DNA of 49,963 nt, taken from the NCBI RefSeq assembly GCF_004348325.1, contig NZ_SMKF01000020.1, positions 1 through 49,963 on the forward strand, read 5' to 3'. Below the pieces are notes generated by a model. The model did no database searches. It was not told the origin of the DNA and was given only the letters and a program-made list of their open reading frames with translations. This DNA is from Micromonospora sp. KC213 (GTDB lineage: Bacteria; Actinomycetota; Actinomycetes; Mycobacteriales; Micromonosporaceae). The position numbers and the translations under genes were made by a program. Shown piece by piece: positions 9,296-19,193 of the stretch. The stretch's first letter is position 1, and each line of letters starts with the position of its first letter.

Positions 9296-9829
9296 ATGAG
9301 ATCATCCGCCCTGACCATTGTCAAGATCGCCGTGTTGGCCGGGCTGCTGACCGGCTGCGCGAGCGCCCCGACCGGCACCCCGTCGGCCGACGCCACCCCC
9401 GAGGGCACGGCGAGCAGCGCCACCGGCCGGGCCGACTTCCGGGTCGTCCTGACCCGCACCGGTGGTCTGGCGGGCCGCGACGACACGGTGACCGTCGAAT
9501 CGGACGGGCAATGGACGGTCACCGGCCGGGGCGGCGCCCTTCGGAAGGGTCGACTCTCGTCCGCCGGTCTCGACCAGCTCCGCGCGTTGACGGAGAACGC
9601 CACCAGCGGCGACGGCGGGGCGAGCATCGGTGGCCGCTGCGCGGACACCTTCCGGTACCGGCTCACCGTCCCGGCGGGCAGCGTCGCGTGGACCGACTGC
9701 CCCACCGGTCCGCAGCCGCCGCCGGCCGCCGCCACGATCGCGTACCTGCTGTTTGCCGCGACCGGGATCGACGGACCGGTCACCGGCTTCACACCGGCAC
9801 CTCGGGCCGCCGGCCCACCCACCCGTTGA
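9296..9829 (+). CDS. lipoprotein with emfourin-like (M4 protease inhibitor) domain
   Basis: A 177-residue protein. Residues 1-20 are a lipoprotein signal with lipobox LLTG and C21. After a Thr/Ser/Ala-rich linker, residues 47-165 begin FRVVLTRTGGLAGRDDTVTV. They continue with a short helix LSSAGLDQLRAL and a CADTFRYRLTV strand with a second cysteine in TDC. The RTGG-AG opening, the helix and the F-x-Y-R-LTV strand resemble emfourin, the proteinaceous inhibitor encoded beside protealysin in Serratia. The ATG at 9296 is preferred because the lipobox is then correctly placed. The assignment rests on recalled motif resemblance and on divergence from an M4 protease gene. Confidence 0.6.
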   Translation: MRSSALTIVKIAVLAGLLTGCASAPTGTPSADATPEGTASSATGRADFRVVLTRTGGLAGRDDTVTVESDGQWTVTGRGGALRKGRLSSAGLDQLRALTENATSGDGGASIGGRCADTFRYRLTVPAGSVAWTDCPTGPQPPPAAATIAYLLFAATGIDGPVTGFTPAPRAAGPPTR

Positions 9830-9926
9830 GAAGCCGAGGCGCTGGTCGACGCGGTGCTTTCCGGGCTGGACAGATGATCGTCACGTTTGCCGGGTAACGT
9901 ACCGCTCCGATCCGTCGAGGAGCATC

Positions 9927-10526
9927 ATGCCGAAAAGTCGCCTCATCGGCCCGCCCGGGCTGTTTGCCCTGCTCACCACGCTGCTGATCACCAGTGCCGT
10001 GGTGCTGACCTCGGGCTGCGCCCGGGTGGGCGGGCAACCGGCGGCGACACCGGCCCCGACGGCGACGGCCGCCCGGACGTTGGCCCTGCCGGAGACGGTG
10101 CTGGGCCTGCCCCGATCCCCCAAGCCGGAGCTGACCCGGGTCTCCCGGTCGTCGCTGGAACGGCTGCGGGAATCCGCCGCCGACGTGAGCAGCAGCGTCG
10201 ACGGGGCGTACGCGGGGCGGGCCCGGACCGCCGACGCGGTCGTGGTCAGCGGGGTGTCCGGCAGGTTCAGCGACCTGGACGCGACCCTGACCCGGGTGCT
10301 GCGCCCGTACCCGGTCACCACCTTCCGCACCGTCGAGTACGGCCGGTTCAACGGCGAGGCCCGGTGCGGCCGGGGCCGCACCGAAAACAAGCGCTACCTG
10401 ACCGTCTGCGGCTGGGCGGACCCGCAGACCGCCGGTGTGGTCGCCTTCATCTCCGCCCGCAGACAGCTGGAACTCACCACGGAGTTCTTCGAGATCCGCG
10501 ACCGACTCGACGGCACCACCGGTTGA
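9927..10526 (+). CDS. hypothetical lipoprotein
   Basis: A 199-residue protein with a lipoprotein signal peptide (hydrophobic stretch about 12-28, lipobox LTSG, C31) and a proline/threonine/alanine linker. The globular part, about residues 55-199, has no family I recognise. It contains ARCGRGRTENKRYLTVCGWADPQ, with two cysteines that may form a disulfide. The ATG has GAGGAG about 7 bases upstream. It follows the emfourin-like gene on the same strand after 97 bp, so cotranscription is possible but unproven. It converges on the ASCH gene, whose original stop is only 4 bp away. Confidence 0.75.
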   Translation: MPKSRLIGPPGLFALLTTLLITSAVVLTSGCARVGGQPAATPAPTATAARTLALPETVLGLPRSPKPELTRVSRSSLERLRESAADVSSSVDGAYAGRARTADAVVVSGVSGRFSDLDATLTRVLRPYPVTTFRTVEYGRFNGEARCGRGRTENKRYLTVCGWADPQTAGVVAFISARRQLELTTEFFEIRDRLDGTTG

Positions 10527-10530
10527 CCGG

Positions 10531-10947
10531 TCACCGCCGTTCGACCACCCGGAAGCGTTCCAGCACCACCGGCATGTCGTCGTCCACGGTGAACTCCGGG
10601 TCGCCCCGCCACTGCCGGTAGTCCGGGCCGCGCCATTACGCCTCGTGCCCGGCCCGCCAGGCGGCCACCGAGTCGTGCCCCTCGCCCTCGTCCCGGGCAT
10701 GGTCGAGGTCGACGTCGCCGAGCCGAACAATGCGGACCTCGGTCGTCTCCACCACCGCGACCGGGCGGTCGTCGGAGTCCACCACCACCGACCGGGCACC
10801 GACCACCGGCAACGGCTCGCCGTCAGCCTCGTAGTCGGGCAGCAGGGACGTGGTGGCGGTCTTGGCCCCGAAGAACACGGCGGCGACCAACCGGTCGCGC
10901 AGCGGCCCGGGGAAGGCGAACTCACAACGAGAAAGATCGTCTGTCAC
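10531..10947 (-). pseudogene. ASCH-domain protein interrupted by an in-frame TAA
   Basis: The first 103 residues (CEFAFPGPLRDRLVAAVFFG, KTATTSLLPDYE, VVVVETTEVRI-type core) form most of an ASCH domain, a PUA-like RNA-binding fold. Reading stops at TAA (10636-10638). The same frame continues without any shift as WRGPDYRQWRGDPEF, then DDDMPVVLERFRVVERR, to a natural TGA at 10531. The continuation is exactly the C-terminal part expected of the family. The TAA replaces what is often a Tyr or Phe before the Trp. It is the 3' gene of an AraC-VOC-phosphatase-ASCH run. It is either a recent nonsense mutation or a sequence error. Confidence 0.8.
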
Positions 10948-10977
10948 CGTTCGACGGTAGCCGCCACGGTGACCGGA

Positions 10978-11592
10978 TCAGATCCGGTAGTCCGCCGGCA
11001 GGCCGGTCCCCCGCAGTTCCGGGGGCAGGTGGGCGACGTCGTTGACGGCGATCAGGCTGGGCGGACCGGCCAAGCTGTAACGGATCACCGTCAACCCGGC
11101 ATTGTGGGCGTTGAAGCCGAGCCAGCGCCACCCGGGTGCGTGCAGGGCGTGTCGCACCAGCCAGGCGATCAGGAAGGAGTGGGTGACCACCAGCTCGCGC
11201 ACCTCACCGTCGGCCGGTGCGGTGGCGAACCGGGCGACGGCCGCCGCCGTCACCCGAGGCCCGTGCACCCGTTCCGCCGGGGAGAAACCGGCCAGGAAGT
11301 CCACGTACGACGGCGGCAGGCCGGTCGGGTCGGTGTCGTGCGGAAGGTGGTCCCCGGCCAGCTCCGACTCGTACACCGGAGTGCCCGGCAGTGACCCGGC
11401 GACCAGTTCGGCGGTCTCCACGGCCCGGCGCAGCGGGCCGTGGTGGACGGCGCGCAACGGCACGCCGCGCATCCGTTCGCCGAGCAGGGTCGCCTGCCGC
11501 CGGCCGCGCGCGCTGAGCCCGGCCTGCGGCGCCTCCACCTCCGCGTGTTCCTGTTCGGCGTGCCGGGCCAGGTAGAGCAGGCGGACGCCCAT
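10978..11592 (-). CDS. histidine phosphatase (phosphoglycerate-mutase-like) family protein
   Basis: A 204-residue protein. The catalytic RHG-type motif appears as LARHAE near the N-terminus. It is followed by LSARGRRQATLLGERM, HHGPLRRAVETAEL and the second catalytic histidine in VVTHSFLIAWLVRH. The ATG at 11592 is preferred over a GTG two codons earlier because GGTGAGG lies just upstream. RHA instead of RHG is common in distant members. The substrate is unknown, and such proteins dephosphorylate sugars, nucleotides or phosphopeptides. It sits between the VOC gene and the broken ASCH gene on the same strand, with 30-bp gaps. Confidence 0.85.
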   Translation of the reverse strand: MGVRLLYLARHAEQEHAEVEAPQAGLSARGRRQATLLGERMRGVPLRAVHHGPLRRAVETAELVAGSLPGTPVYESELAGDHLPHDTDPTGLPPSYVDFLAGFSPAERVHGPRVTAAAVARFATAPADGEVRELVVTHSFLIAWLVRHALHAPGWRWLGFNAHNAGLTVIRYSLAGPPSLIAVNDVAHLPPELRGTGLPADYRI

Positions 11593-11622
11593 GGTCACCT
11601 CACCGGATCGGGAGAGGCGATG

Positions 11623-12078
11623 CTATCCGCAGCCGATCTGGTCCGTCCCCTGCGGAGCCGAGTCCCGGGGAAACATCTGGCCGATACGGATCTTGTTGCC
11701 GAACGGGTCGCGGATGCCGAAGTCGATGCCGTACGACCGCTCGGTCGGCTCGTCGGTGATCTCCACGCCCCTGCCGACCAGTTGCTCGTACGTCTTGTGC
11801 GCGTCGTCGGTGGTCATGAAGAGCGTCCCGCCCAACGCCCCCTTGGTGAGCAGCTCACGGACCTGCTCGGCGGTGGCCGGGTCCAGCGCCGGCGGGCCCG
11901 GCTTCTCCAGCAGGATCTCCCGCTCCGGGTCGCCGGGCAGGTTCACCGTCAGCCAGCGCATGAAGCCGAGGTCGGCGTCGGTGTTGACCTCCATGCCGAG
12001 CTTGCCGACATAGAAGTCGAGCGCCTCGTCCTGGTCGAGGACGTAGATCTGGGACCGGCTGATCGCGTTCATCGTCAT
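11623..12078 (-). CDS. VOC (glyoxalase/bleomycin-resistance) family protein
   Basis: A 151-residue protein with the paired beta-alpha-beta-beta-beta motifs of the vicinal oxygen chelate fold: SQIYVLDQDEALDFYVGKLGMEV in the first half and YEQLVGRGVEITDEPTERSYG followed by DFGIRDPFGNKIRI in the second. The final glutamate/arginine pattern is typical of YjcC-like members. ATG at 12078, with a second possible ATG two codons on. It follows an AraC-type regulator by 35 bp. AraC-VOC is a recurrent actinobacterial pair, so the regulator probably controls this gene. The ligand is unknown. Confidence 0.88.
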   Translation of the reverse strand: MTMNAISRSQIYVLDQDEALDFYVGKLGMEVNTDADLGFMRWLTVNLPGDPEREILLEKPGPPALDPATAEQVRELLTKGALGGTLFMTTDDAHKTYEQLVGRGVEITDEPTERSYGIDFGIRDPFGNKIRIGQMFPRDSAPQGTDQIGCG

Positions 12079-12113
12079 GCCGTAGACCCTACGGACCGGC
12101 GCTGAGCTGCTGC

Positions 12114-12548
12114 TTATCCAAAACTGCTGGGTCTGGTCCAGGCTTTGGTGAAGCAGCTCGGCACGCCCGGCGTGGGGCGTCGGGTACGGCGGAACCCGGT
12201 GGGTGACTGGCCCACGATCTGCCGGAACGTACGGCTGAACGTGCCGAGGCTGCTGAACCCGACCGCGTAGCAGATGTCGGTGACGTCCCGGTCGCTCTCC
12301 AGCAACAGCGACATCGCCCGTTCCACCCGGCGGCGTTGCAGGTAGCGGTGCGGGGTCTCGCCGAAGGTGGCGCGGAAGGTGCGGATGAAGTGGGCCTCGG
12401 ACACCAGGGCGATGCGGGCCAGCGCCGGGATGTCCAGCGGCTCCGCGTACGCGCGGTCCATCGCGTCCCGGGCCCGCAGCATCGCCCGGTTGGACTCCTC
12501 AGTCGCGCGACTCACCGCGGCTCCGGATCCGTTCGCCGACCTGGGCAC
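12114..12548 (-). CDS. AraC-family transcriptional regulator (HTH domain only)
   Basis: A 144-residue protein consisting almost only of the AraC double helix-turn-helix: LDIPALARIALVSEAHFIRTF and RATFGETPHRYLQRRRVE (first HTH), then VTDICYAVGFSSLGTFSRTF and the closing GQSPTGFR. There is no N-terminal sensor domain, so it is a short stand-alone AraC of the type found beside VOC genes. The start is uncertain. ATG at 12548 is used, but GTG about 12 codons later is possible. Downstream genes on the same strand are the VOC protein, phosphatase and ASCH, which may form its regulon. Confidence 0.85.
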   Translation of the reverse strand: MPRSANGSGAAVSRATEESNRAMLRARDAMDRAYAEPLDIPALARIALVSEAHFIRTFRATFGETPHRYLQRRRVERAMSLLLESDRDVTDICYAVGFSSLGTFSRTFRQIVGQSPTGFRRTRRPTPGVPSCFTKAWTRPSSFG

Positions 12549-12896
12549 AGGCTCCCACGTCGAAAACCGTCATCGTACGGGGGCGCGTCGGTTGTGGACC
12601 GCTGCGGCCCGCCGTTGGGAGTCGGCGCCGCACCAGCCACGCGCAGCGACCCGGCCACCCGGATCACGGCCGGTCGCTGCGGAAGCAGTCGTCAGGCGAC
12701 GAAACGGTCCGCCTCCGACGGGCGAGAAGGTAGCCCTGGCTGCCGGGGACCGCCGAACCGACCTCGAGGATCGCGGTCCCGAGGGCGAGCCGGGCCTACG
12801 GGCGCAGAGTCGTGTTGTGGCCCCCGTGGTGGCTAGCCACGACACGATACAGATCAACACCTGCGGCCGGGGGCCCGTCGGATCGATCGATGTAAT
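12549..12896. other. 348-bp intergenic stretch without a gene
   Basis: No convincing coding frame on either strand. Open frames here lack ribosome sites and family motifs. It holds the upstream region of the AraC gene and, at its right end, the region 3' of tRNA-Thr with a hairpin (12810-12847). Confidence 0.6.
12810..12847 (-). terminator. stem-loop downstream of tRNA-Thr
   Basis: Arms TCGTGTTGTGGC (12810-12821) and GCCACGACACGA (12836-12847) pair over 12 positions with one mismatch. The structure contains the palindrome GTGGCTAGCCAC at its right side. It lies about 50 bp downstream of the minus-strand tRNA gene and is a plausible terminator. No U-run follows. Confidence 0.45.
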
Positions 12897-12973
12897 TGGA
12901 GCCCCCGGCCGGGATCGAACCGGCGACATCTCGCTTACAAGGCGAGTGCTCTGGCCAGCTGAGCTACAGGGGC
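12897..12973 (-). tRNA. tRNA-Thr (anticodon TGT)
   Basis: A complete 77-base cloverleaf. The acceptor stem is GCCCCTG with CGGGGGC (one G-U pair) and the D-stem GCTC/GAGC. The anticodon stem CTCGC/GCGAG has loop CTTGTAA, giving anticodon TGT. The T-stem GCCGG/CCGGC has loop TTCGATC, and CCA is encoded. It reads ACA, and by wobble possibly ACG, threonine codons. I checked both flanks and saw no repeated 3' end that would mark an integrated element. Confidence 0.97.
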
Positions 12974-13341
12974 GCGTGCGCAGAGGTCAGCATAGCGACT
13001 GACATCGGGAAATCCTCGCTCGGCGGGGGTCTTCAGCCTGCAAAACGTCAATTTGCCGACGCCCTCACCGACGGATGCGTGCTGAGTTGCCCGACCGGCT
13101 GAGGGGATTGATGCCTCCACGTGCCCGACTGACCGGAATGTGCATCCCGGTTGGCCCATCAGGGCTCTCACGTCTTGGCAGGGTGCGAAAAGCCGTTTAC
13201 CGTGCAGTGACACGTACGACATCTCGGCCGGCTTCGGTCGGACGGAGGTGGCGTCCCGTGTACCGGCACCGGCACGGTGCCGGCGGCTCCTTCACTCGGA
13301 TCGTCCGGCACGTTCCTGCCGGTGAGAGGAAGCACACCAGC
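12974..13341. other. 368-bp intergenic region between divergent tRNA-Thr and msiK
   Basis: No gene seen. It must carry the tRNA promoter on the minus strand and the msiK promoter and leader on the plus strand. A small inverted repeat CGTG-CAGTGA-CACG lies in the plus-strand leader, about 130 bp before msiK. No DasR-type site was recognised. Confidence 0.5.
12989..12994 (-). promoter_or_regulatory. candidate -10 box of tRNA-Thr
   Basis: TATGCT on the minus strand ends 15 bases before the first tRNA base, the right distance for a sigma-70-type -10 element of the TAnnnT form. No clear -35 box is visible 17-18 bp further upstream. Confidence 0.4.
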
Positions 13342-14433
<1,092 letters not shown>

Positions 14434-14434
14434 C

Positions 14435-14484
14435 GTACGACGGAAGGGGCGGCCCGCTTCGGCGGGCCGCCCCTTCCGTCGTAC
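14435..14484. terminator. perfect 23-bp bidirectional terminator with UUCG loop
   Basis: GTACGACGG...CCCGC (14435-14457) and its exact complement (14462-14484) flank the loop TTCG, closed by a C-G pair. This gives the very stable C(UUCG)G tetraloop. It starts one base after the msiK stop and ends four bases before the end of the convergent rlmB gene, so it should stop transcription from both sides. Confidence 0.92.
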
Positions 14485-14488
14485 CTAC

Positions 14489-15606
14489 TCAGCTCTCGGC
14501 GGCGCGGCGGCGGGCCACCTCGGCCAGGGTCACCGCGGCGGCGACGCTGGCGTTGAGCGACTCGACGTCGGAGACCATCGGGATGCGCACCGTCAGGTCG
14601 CATCGCTCCCCGACCAGGCGGGACATTCCGCGCCCCTCGGAGCCGACCACGACGACCAGCGGGCCGACCGCGGCCTCCAGGTCGTACAGGTCGGTTTCGC
14701 CGTCGGCGTCCAGGCCCACCACGATGAAGCCGGCGTCTTGGCAGGCCCTCAGCGACCGGGTCAGGTTGGTCACCTGGGCGACCGGCACCCGCGCCGCCGC
14801 GCCGGCGCTGGTGCGCCAGGCGGTCGCGGTGATCCCGGCGGCCCGTCGCTCCGGTACGAAAACCCCCTGCGCGCCGAACGCGGCGGCGGACCGGATCACC
14901 GCGCCCAGGTTGCGCGGGTCGGTGACCCCGTCCAGCGCGACCAGCAACGGGGCGGGTTGTTCCAGCGCGGCGGCGACCAGGTCCTCGAACGGCTGGTACG
15001 CGAAGGGCGGCACCTGCAGGCCGACGCCCTGGTGCAGCACCCCCCCGGTCATCCGGTCCAGCTCGGCCCGGCTGATCTCCAGAATGGCGATGCCCCGGTC
15101 GGCGGCGGTCCGGACGATCTCGTTGACCCGGTCGTCGATGTCGATGCCCTGCGCGGTGTACAGCGCGGTCGCCGGCACCTGGGCGCGCAGCGACTCCAGC
15201 ACCGGGTTCCGGCCGACCAGCAGTTCGGGGCTGTCCTTGGCCGGGTTGGACTTGCGGCCCGGCGCGACCCGGGGGCCGGTGCGGCCGGTGGGCCTGCCGC
15301 CCTTGCCGCCCTTGAACGGGGCACCGGCACGGGTGCCCTTGCCCCAGGTGGTGTCCTTGCTGCCCGGCTGGCCGACCTTGGGGGCACGCCCCTCCTCGAC
15401 CGCCGCGCGCCGTTCCTTGTCCTGCTTCCAGGCGGTGCGCTGGGGCAACTTCTCGGTGCCCGAGTACGCCTTGTGCCAGGGTCGTTCGTCGGCGGGCAGG
15501 GTACGCCCCCGGCCCGCGAGGGCATCCTTGTTCTTGCCGCCGGAGCCCTTCGGGGCGCCTGCCTTCGGCGTCAGTCGCCGGCCACGGCGCTGCGAGTTGC
15601 CGGCCA

Positions 15607-15607
<1 letters not shown>
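14489..15607 (-). CDS. rlmB: 23S rRNA (guanosine-2251-2'-O)-methyltransferase RlmB
   Basis: A 372-residue SpoU/TrmH-family protein. A long basic N-terminal extension rich in Lys/Gly/Arg (residues 1-130) is typical of actinobacterial RlmB. It precedes the L30e-like substrate-binding domain ([14 protein letters not shown]) and the SPOUT knot domain. Motif 1 is [17 protein letters not shown], motif 2 [14 protein letters not shown] and motif 3 [17 protein letters not shown]. It methylates G2251 in the peptidyl-transferase P-loop of 23S rRNA. Its ATG overlaps the cysS stop (TGATG), so it is translationally coupled to cysS. Confidence 0.95.
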
Positions 15608-17022
<1,415 letters not shown>

Positions 17023-17061
17023 CGTATCAGGGTAGCCCTCCCCGCTTCCCAGGATCGTCCG

Positions 17062-17100
17062 GAGCCGGGTCGTACGTCGGATGCCGAGCCGGGTCGTACG
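17062..17100. promoter_or_regulatory. two 15-bp direct repeats upstream of IclR gene
   Basis: GAGCCGGGTCGTACG occurs at 17062-17076 and again at 17086-17100, 24 bp apart centre to centre. The second copy ends 9 bp before the IclR start. Each contains the palindrome CGTACG. The location between divergent cysS and IclR suggests an autoregulatory operator; this is inference. Confidence 0.45.
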
Positions 17101-17109
17101 CTGCGTGCT

Positions 17110-17775
17110 GTGGAGACGGCAGGGCCGGCGGGCGGGGCGCGACCTGGCGCGGAGACGGCGCAGACCCTCGATCGAGGGCTGCGCCTGCTGCACCTGGTCG
17201 CCGACACCCGCGCCGGGTTGACCGTCACCGAGGCGGCACAGCGGCTGGGCATCGGCCGCGCGGCCGTCTACCGGCTGGTGGGGGCGCTGTCCGGGCACGG
17301 CATGGTACGCCGGGACGACGAGGGCCGGCTGCGTCTCGGTGCCGGCGTGCTGCACCTGGCCCGCCGTGCCCAGCCGCTGCTCGCCGAGGGTGCGCTGCCC
17401 GCGCTGCGCCGGCTGGCCGAACAGGTCGGTGCCACCGCGCACCTCACCGTCGTCGAGGGCGGTGAGGGGGTGGCGCTGGTTGTGGTGGAGCCGAGCTGGA
17501 CACAGTTCCACGTCGGGTACCGGACGGGGACGCGGCACCCGTTGGCGCGGGGGGCCGCGGGGCGGGCCATCCTCGCCGGACGATCCGGCGACGCCCGCCC
17601 GGTGAGCACCGCCGGTGAACTCCAGTCCGGGGCGTACGGGGTGGCCGCCCCGGTGCTCGGGGTACCCGGGCTGGAGGCGAGCGTCGGCGTGGTCGCGCTG
17701 GCCCCGCTCGACCTCGCCACCGTCGGCCCGCAGGTCACCGCTGCCGCCACCACCATCGCCACCGCCCTCTCCTGA
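17110..17775 (+). CDS. IclR-family transcriptional regulator
   Basis: A 221-residue protein starting at GTG. The N-terminal winged HTH is [17 protein letters not shown], then [20 protein letters not shown] and [18 protein letters not shown]. The C-terminal IclR effector domain (about 85-221) includes [14 protein letters not shown] and [18 protein letters not shown]. The effector domain is shorter than usual near its end but complete. The ligand is unknown. It is divergent from cysS. Many IclR proteins control aromatic catabolism, and genes for that lie elsewhere in the window, but no direct link is visible. Confidence 0.88.
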   Translation: METAGPAGGARPGAETAQTLDRGLRLLHLVADTRAGLTVTEAAQRLGIGRAAVYRLVGALSGHGMVRRDDEGRLRLGAGVLHLARRAQPLLAEGALPALRRLAEQVGATAHLTVVEGGEGVALVVVEPSWTQFHVGYRTGTRHPLARGAAGRAILAGRSGDARPVSTAGELQSGAYGVAAPVLGVPGLEASVGVVALAPLDLATVGPQVTAAATTIATALS

Positions 17776-18101
17776 CCGCCGCAGACGACGTTGATCAGTC
17801 TCTGGTACCCCGACCTGACGCAAGCCGAGTCGATCAGCCCCCCGGCCGGACCGCCGACTGGTGTAGTCCCTGAGGGGACGCCGCCATCGGCCAGCGCACA
17901 TCGCGCCACGCCCGAAGCCCAGCCTCCACGACCCGGCCGGCACGATCAGCAGGATGACCGGGCCGGCATCCCACCTGGCCGGGACCGCCATAGCACATGT
18001 CGGGGTGGGCAACACGCTGTCCACAGGCGGGACAATGTGCGCCTCGCAGGGTTGTCCACAGGGGTGGTGCCGGCTCACCGCCGACGGCCAGGCTGGTCGA
18101 C
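17776..18101. other. 326-bp intergenic stretch with DnaA-box-like sequences
   Basis: No coding frame is supported. The right part holds TTGTCCACA (18052-18060), an exact actinobacterial DnaA-box consensus, and CTGTCCACA (18017-18025), one mismatch away, in the same orientation. This is too few to suggest an origin. Confidence 0.45.
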
Positions 18102-19055
18102 ATGCCCCCACTCGCTCACCGGCCGACCGTCCTCGCGTGGCAGGTCTTCCGTGGCTCGGACGCGGTCCGGCGCGGCCTCCTGACCGTCCACCAGCTTCGT
18201 AGCTCCGCCTGGGTTCAGCTCCGCCACGACGTCTACGCCGACGCCCGGCTCGACCGCGACCACGGTCTGGCCTGCCGTGCGGTGGGGCTGCGGCTGCCCG
18301 AGGGAGTGCTGCTCGCCGGACCCTCGGCGGCGTACCTGCACGGCGTGCAGCACGCCGCCGGATTCCCGGACGACGTCCACGTGCTGGCCCCGGCCGGCAC
18401 CGGTCTGCGTACCCGTCGCGGTGTCCAGGTGCACACGACCCTCCACCCACGTTCCCACGCCGACGAGGCCCCCGTCGGGCTCGCGCCCGCCGGGTCACCG
18501 CCGCGCGGCACTCCCACGCCCGCCAGTTCACCGCCGCGCAGCACTCCGGCGTTCACCGCCTGGGAGTCCGCGGCCTGGCTGGAGCCGGTACGCGCGGTCG
18601 GAATCGTCGACGCGCTGCTCCGTCAAGGGCTCACCACCCGGGCGGAGCTGGCCGAGGTCGCCCGGCGGTTGGCCGCCCGACCGGGTGGACGTCGGGCGCA
18701 ACGGGTCTTCGACCTGGCCGACCCCGGTGCGCAGTCCCCGCCGGAGTCGCACCTACGGGCACGCCTGGTGTTGGCCGGTCTACCCCAGCCGGTCACCCAA
18801 CACCCGGTCCGGCTGCCGTCCGGGCTGGTCCTGCATCCCGACCTGGCCTGGCCGGAGTTCCGCGTGGCGGTGGAGTACGACGGCGGGTGGCACGCCAGCG
18901 CGGAGCAGTTGAATCGCGACCGCCAACACCTCAACCAGCTCGTCGGCTCGGGGTGGCTCGTCCTGCACGTGACCGCTCGCCGCCTCCGTGACGACTTTCC
19001 CGCAGTCGTCCGCGAGGTCGCCGCCGCCCTGTCCGAGCGGGGCTGGCGTCGATGA
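18102..19055 (+). CDS. DUF559-type protein with AbiEi-like N-terminus
   Basis: A 317-residue protein. The N-terminal region ([20 protein letters not shown], then [14 protein letters not shown]) resembles the winged-helix start of type IV antitoxin AbiEi-like proteins. The C-terminal 90 residues contain [18 protein letters not shown] and [16 protein letters not shown], a Vsr/PD-(D/E)xK nuclease-like DUF559 fold. Between them is a low-complexity Pro/Ser/Thr insert ([18 protein letters not shown]) encoded by imperfect repeats. ATG at 18102 is used because homology begins there. No partner toxin gene follows. The family is common in actinobacteria and its function is unknown. Confidence 0.8.
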   Translation: MPPLAHRPTVLAWQVFRGSDAVRRGLLTVHQLRSSAWVQLRHDVYADARLDRDHGLACRAVGLRLPEGVLLAGPSAAYLHGVQHAAGFPDDVHVLAPAGTGLRTRRGVQVHTTLHPRSHADEAPVGLAPAGSPPRGTPTPASSPPRSTPAFTAWESAAWLEPVRAVGIVDALLRQGLTTRAELAEVARRLAARPGGRRAQRVFDLADPGAQSPPESHLRARLVLAGLPQPVTQHPVRLPSGLVLHPDLAWPEFRVAVEYDGGWHASAEQLNRDRQHLNQLVGSGWLVLHVTARRLRDDFPAVVREVAAALSERGWRR

Positions 19056-19147
19056 CCCGTCCCGCGGCACAATGGCCGGTCCCCGGCCCGGGACACCGCA
19101 AGTCGGCGCGATCGAAGTTGGTCAGGCCTGGCCCGGGCCGGCCGGAC

Positions 19148-19183
19148 GAGGGCCGGCCGAGCGGGTCGGCTCGGCCAGCCCTC
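19148..19183. terminator. bidirectional hairpin between convergent genes
   Basis: Two 15-base arms, GAGGGCCGGCCGAGC (19148-19162) and GCTCGGCCAGCCCTC (19169-19183), pair with one mismatch around a 6-base loop. They lie between the end of the DUF559 gene and the end of the convergent S8 protease gene. Confidence 0.65.
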
Positions 19184-19193
19184 CCGTTGCGGG

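Noticed and set aside
12897..12973. tRNA-Thr as an attachment site for an integrated element
   Set aside because: No integrase gene and no repeated tRNA 3' end were found on either side.
17023..18531. About 500-codon upstream extension of cysS
   Set aside because: No homology or ribosome site; it is antisense to the IclR gene. The CysS family start is at 17022.
18490..18560. Short repeats in the DUF559 gene as a CRISPR-like array
   Set aside because: Imperfect proline-codon repeats inside a coding region, with no spacer-repeat pattern.
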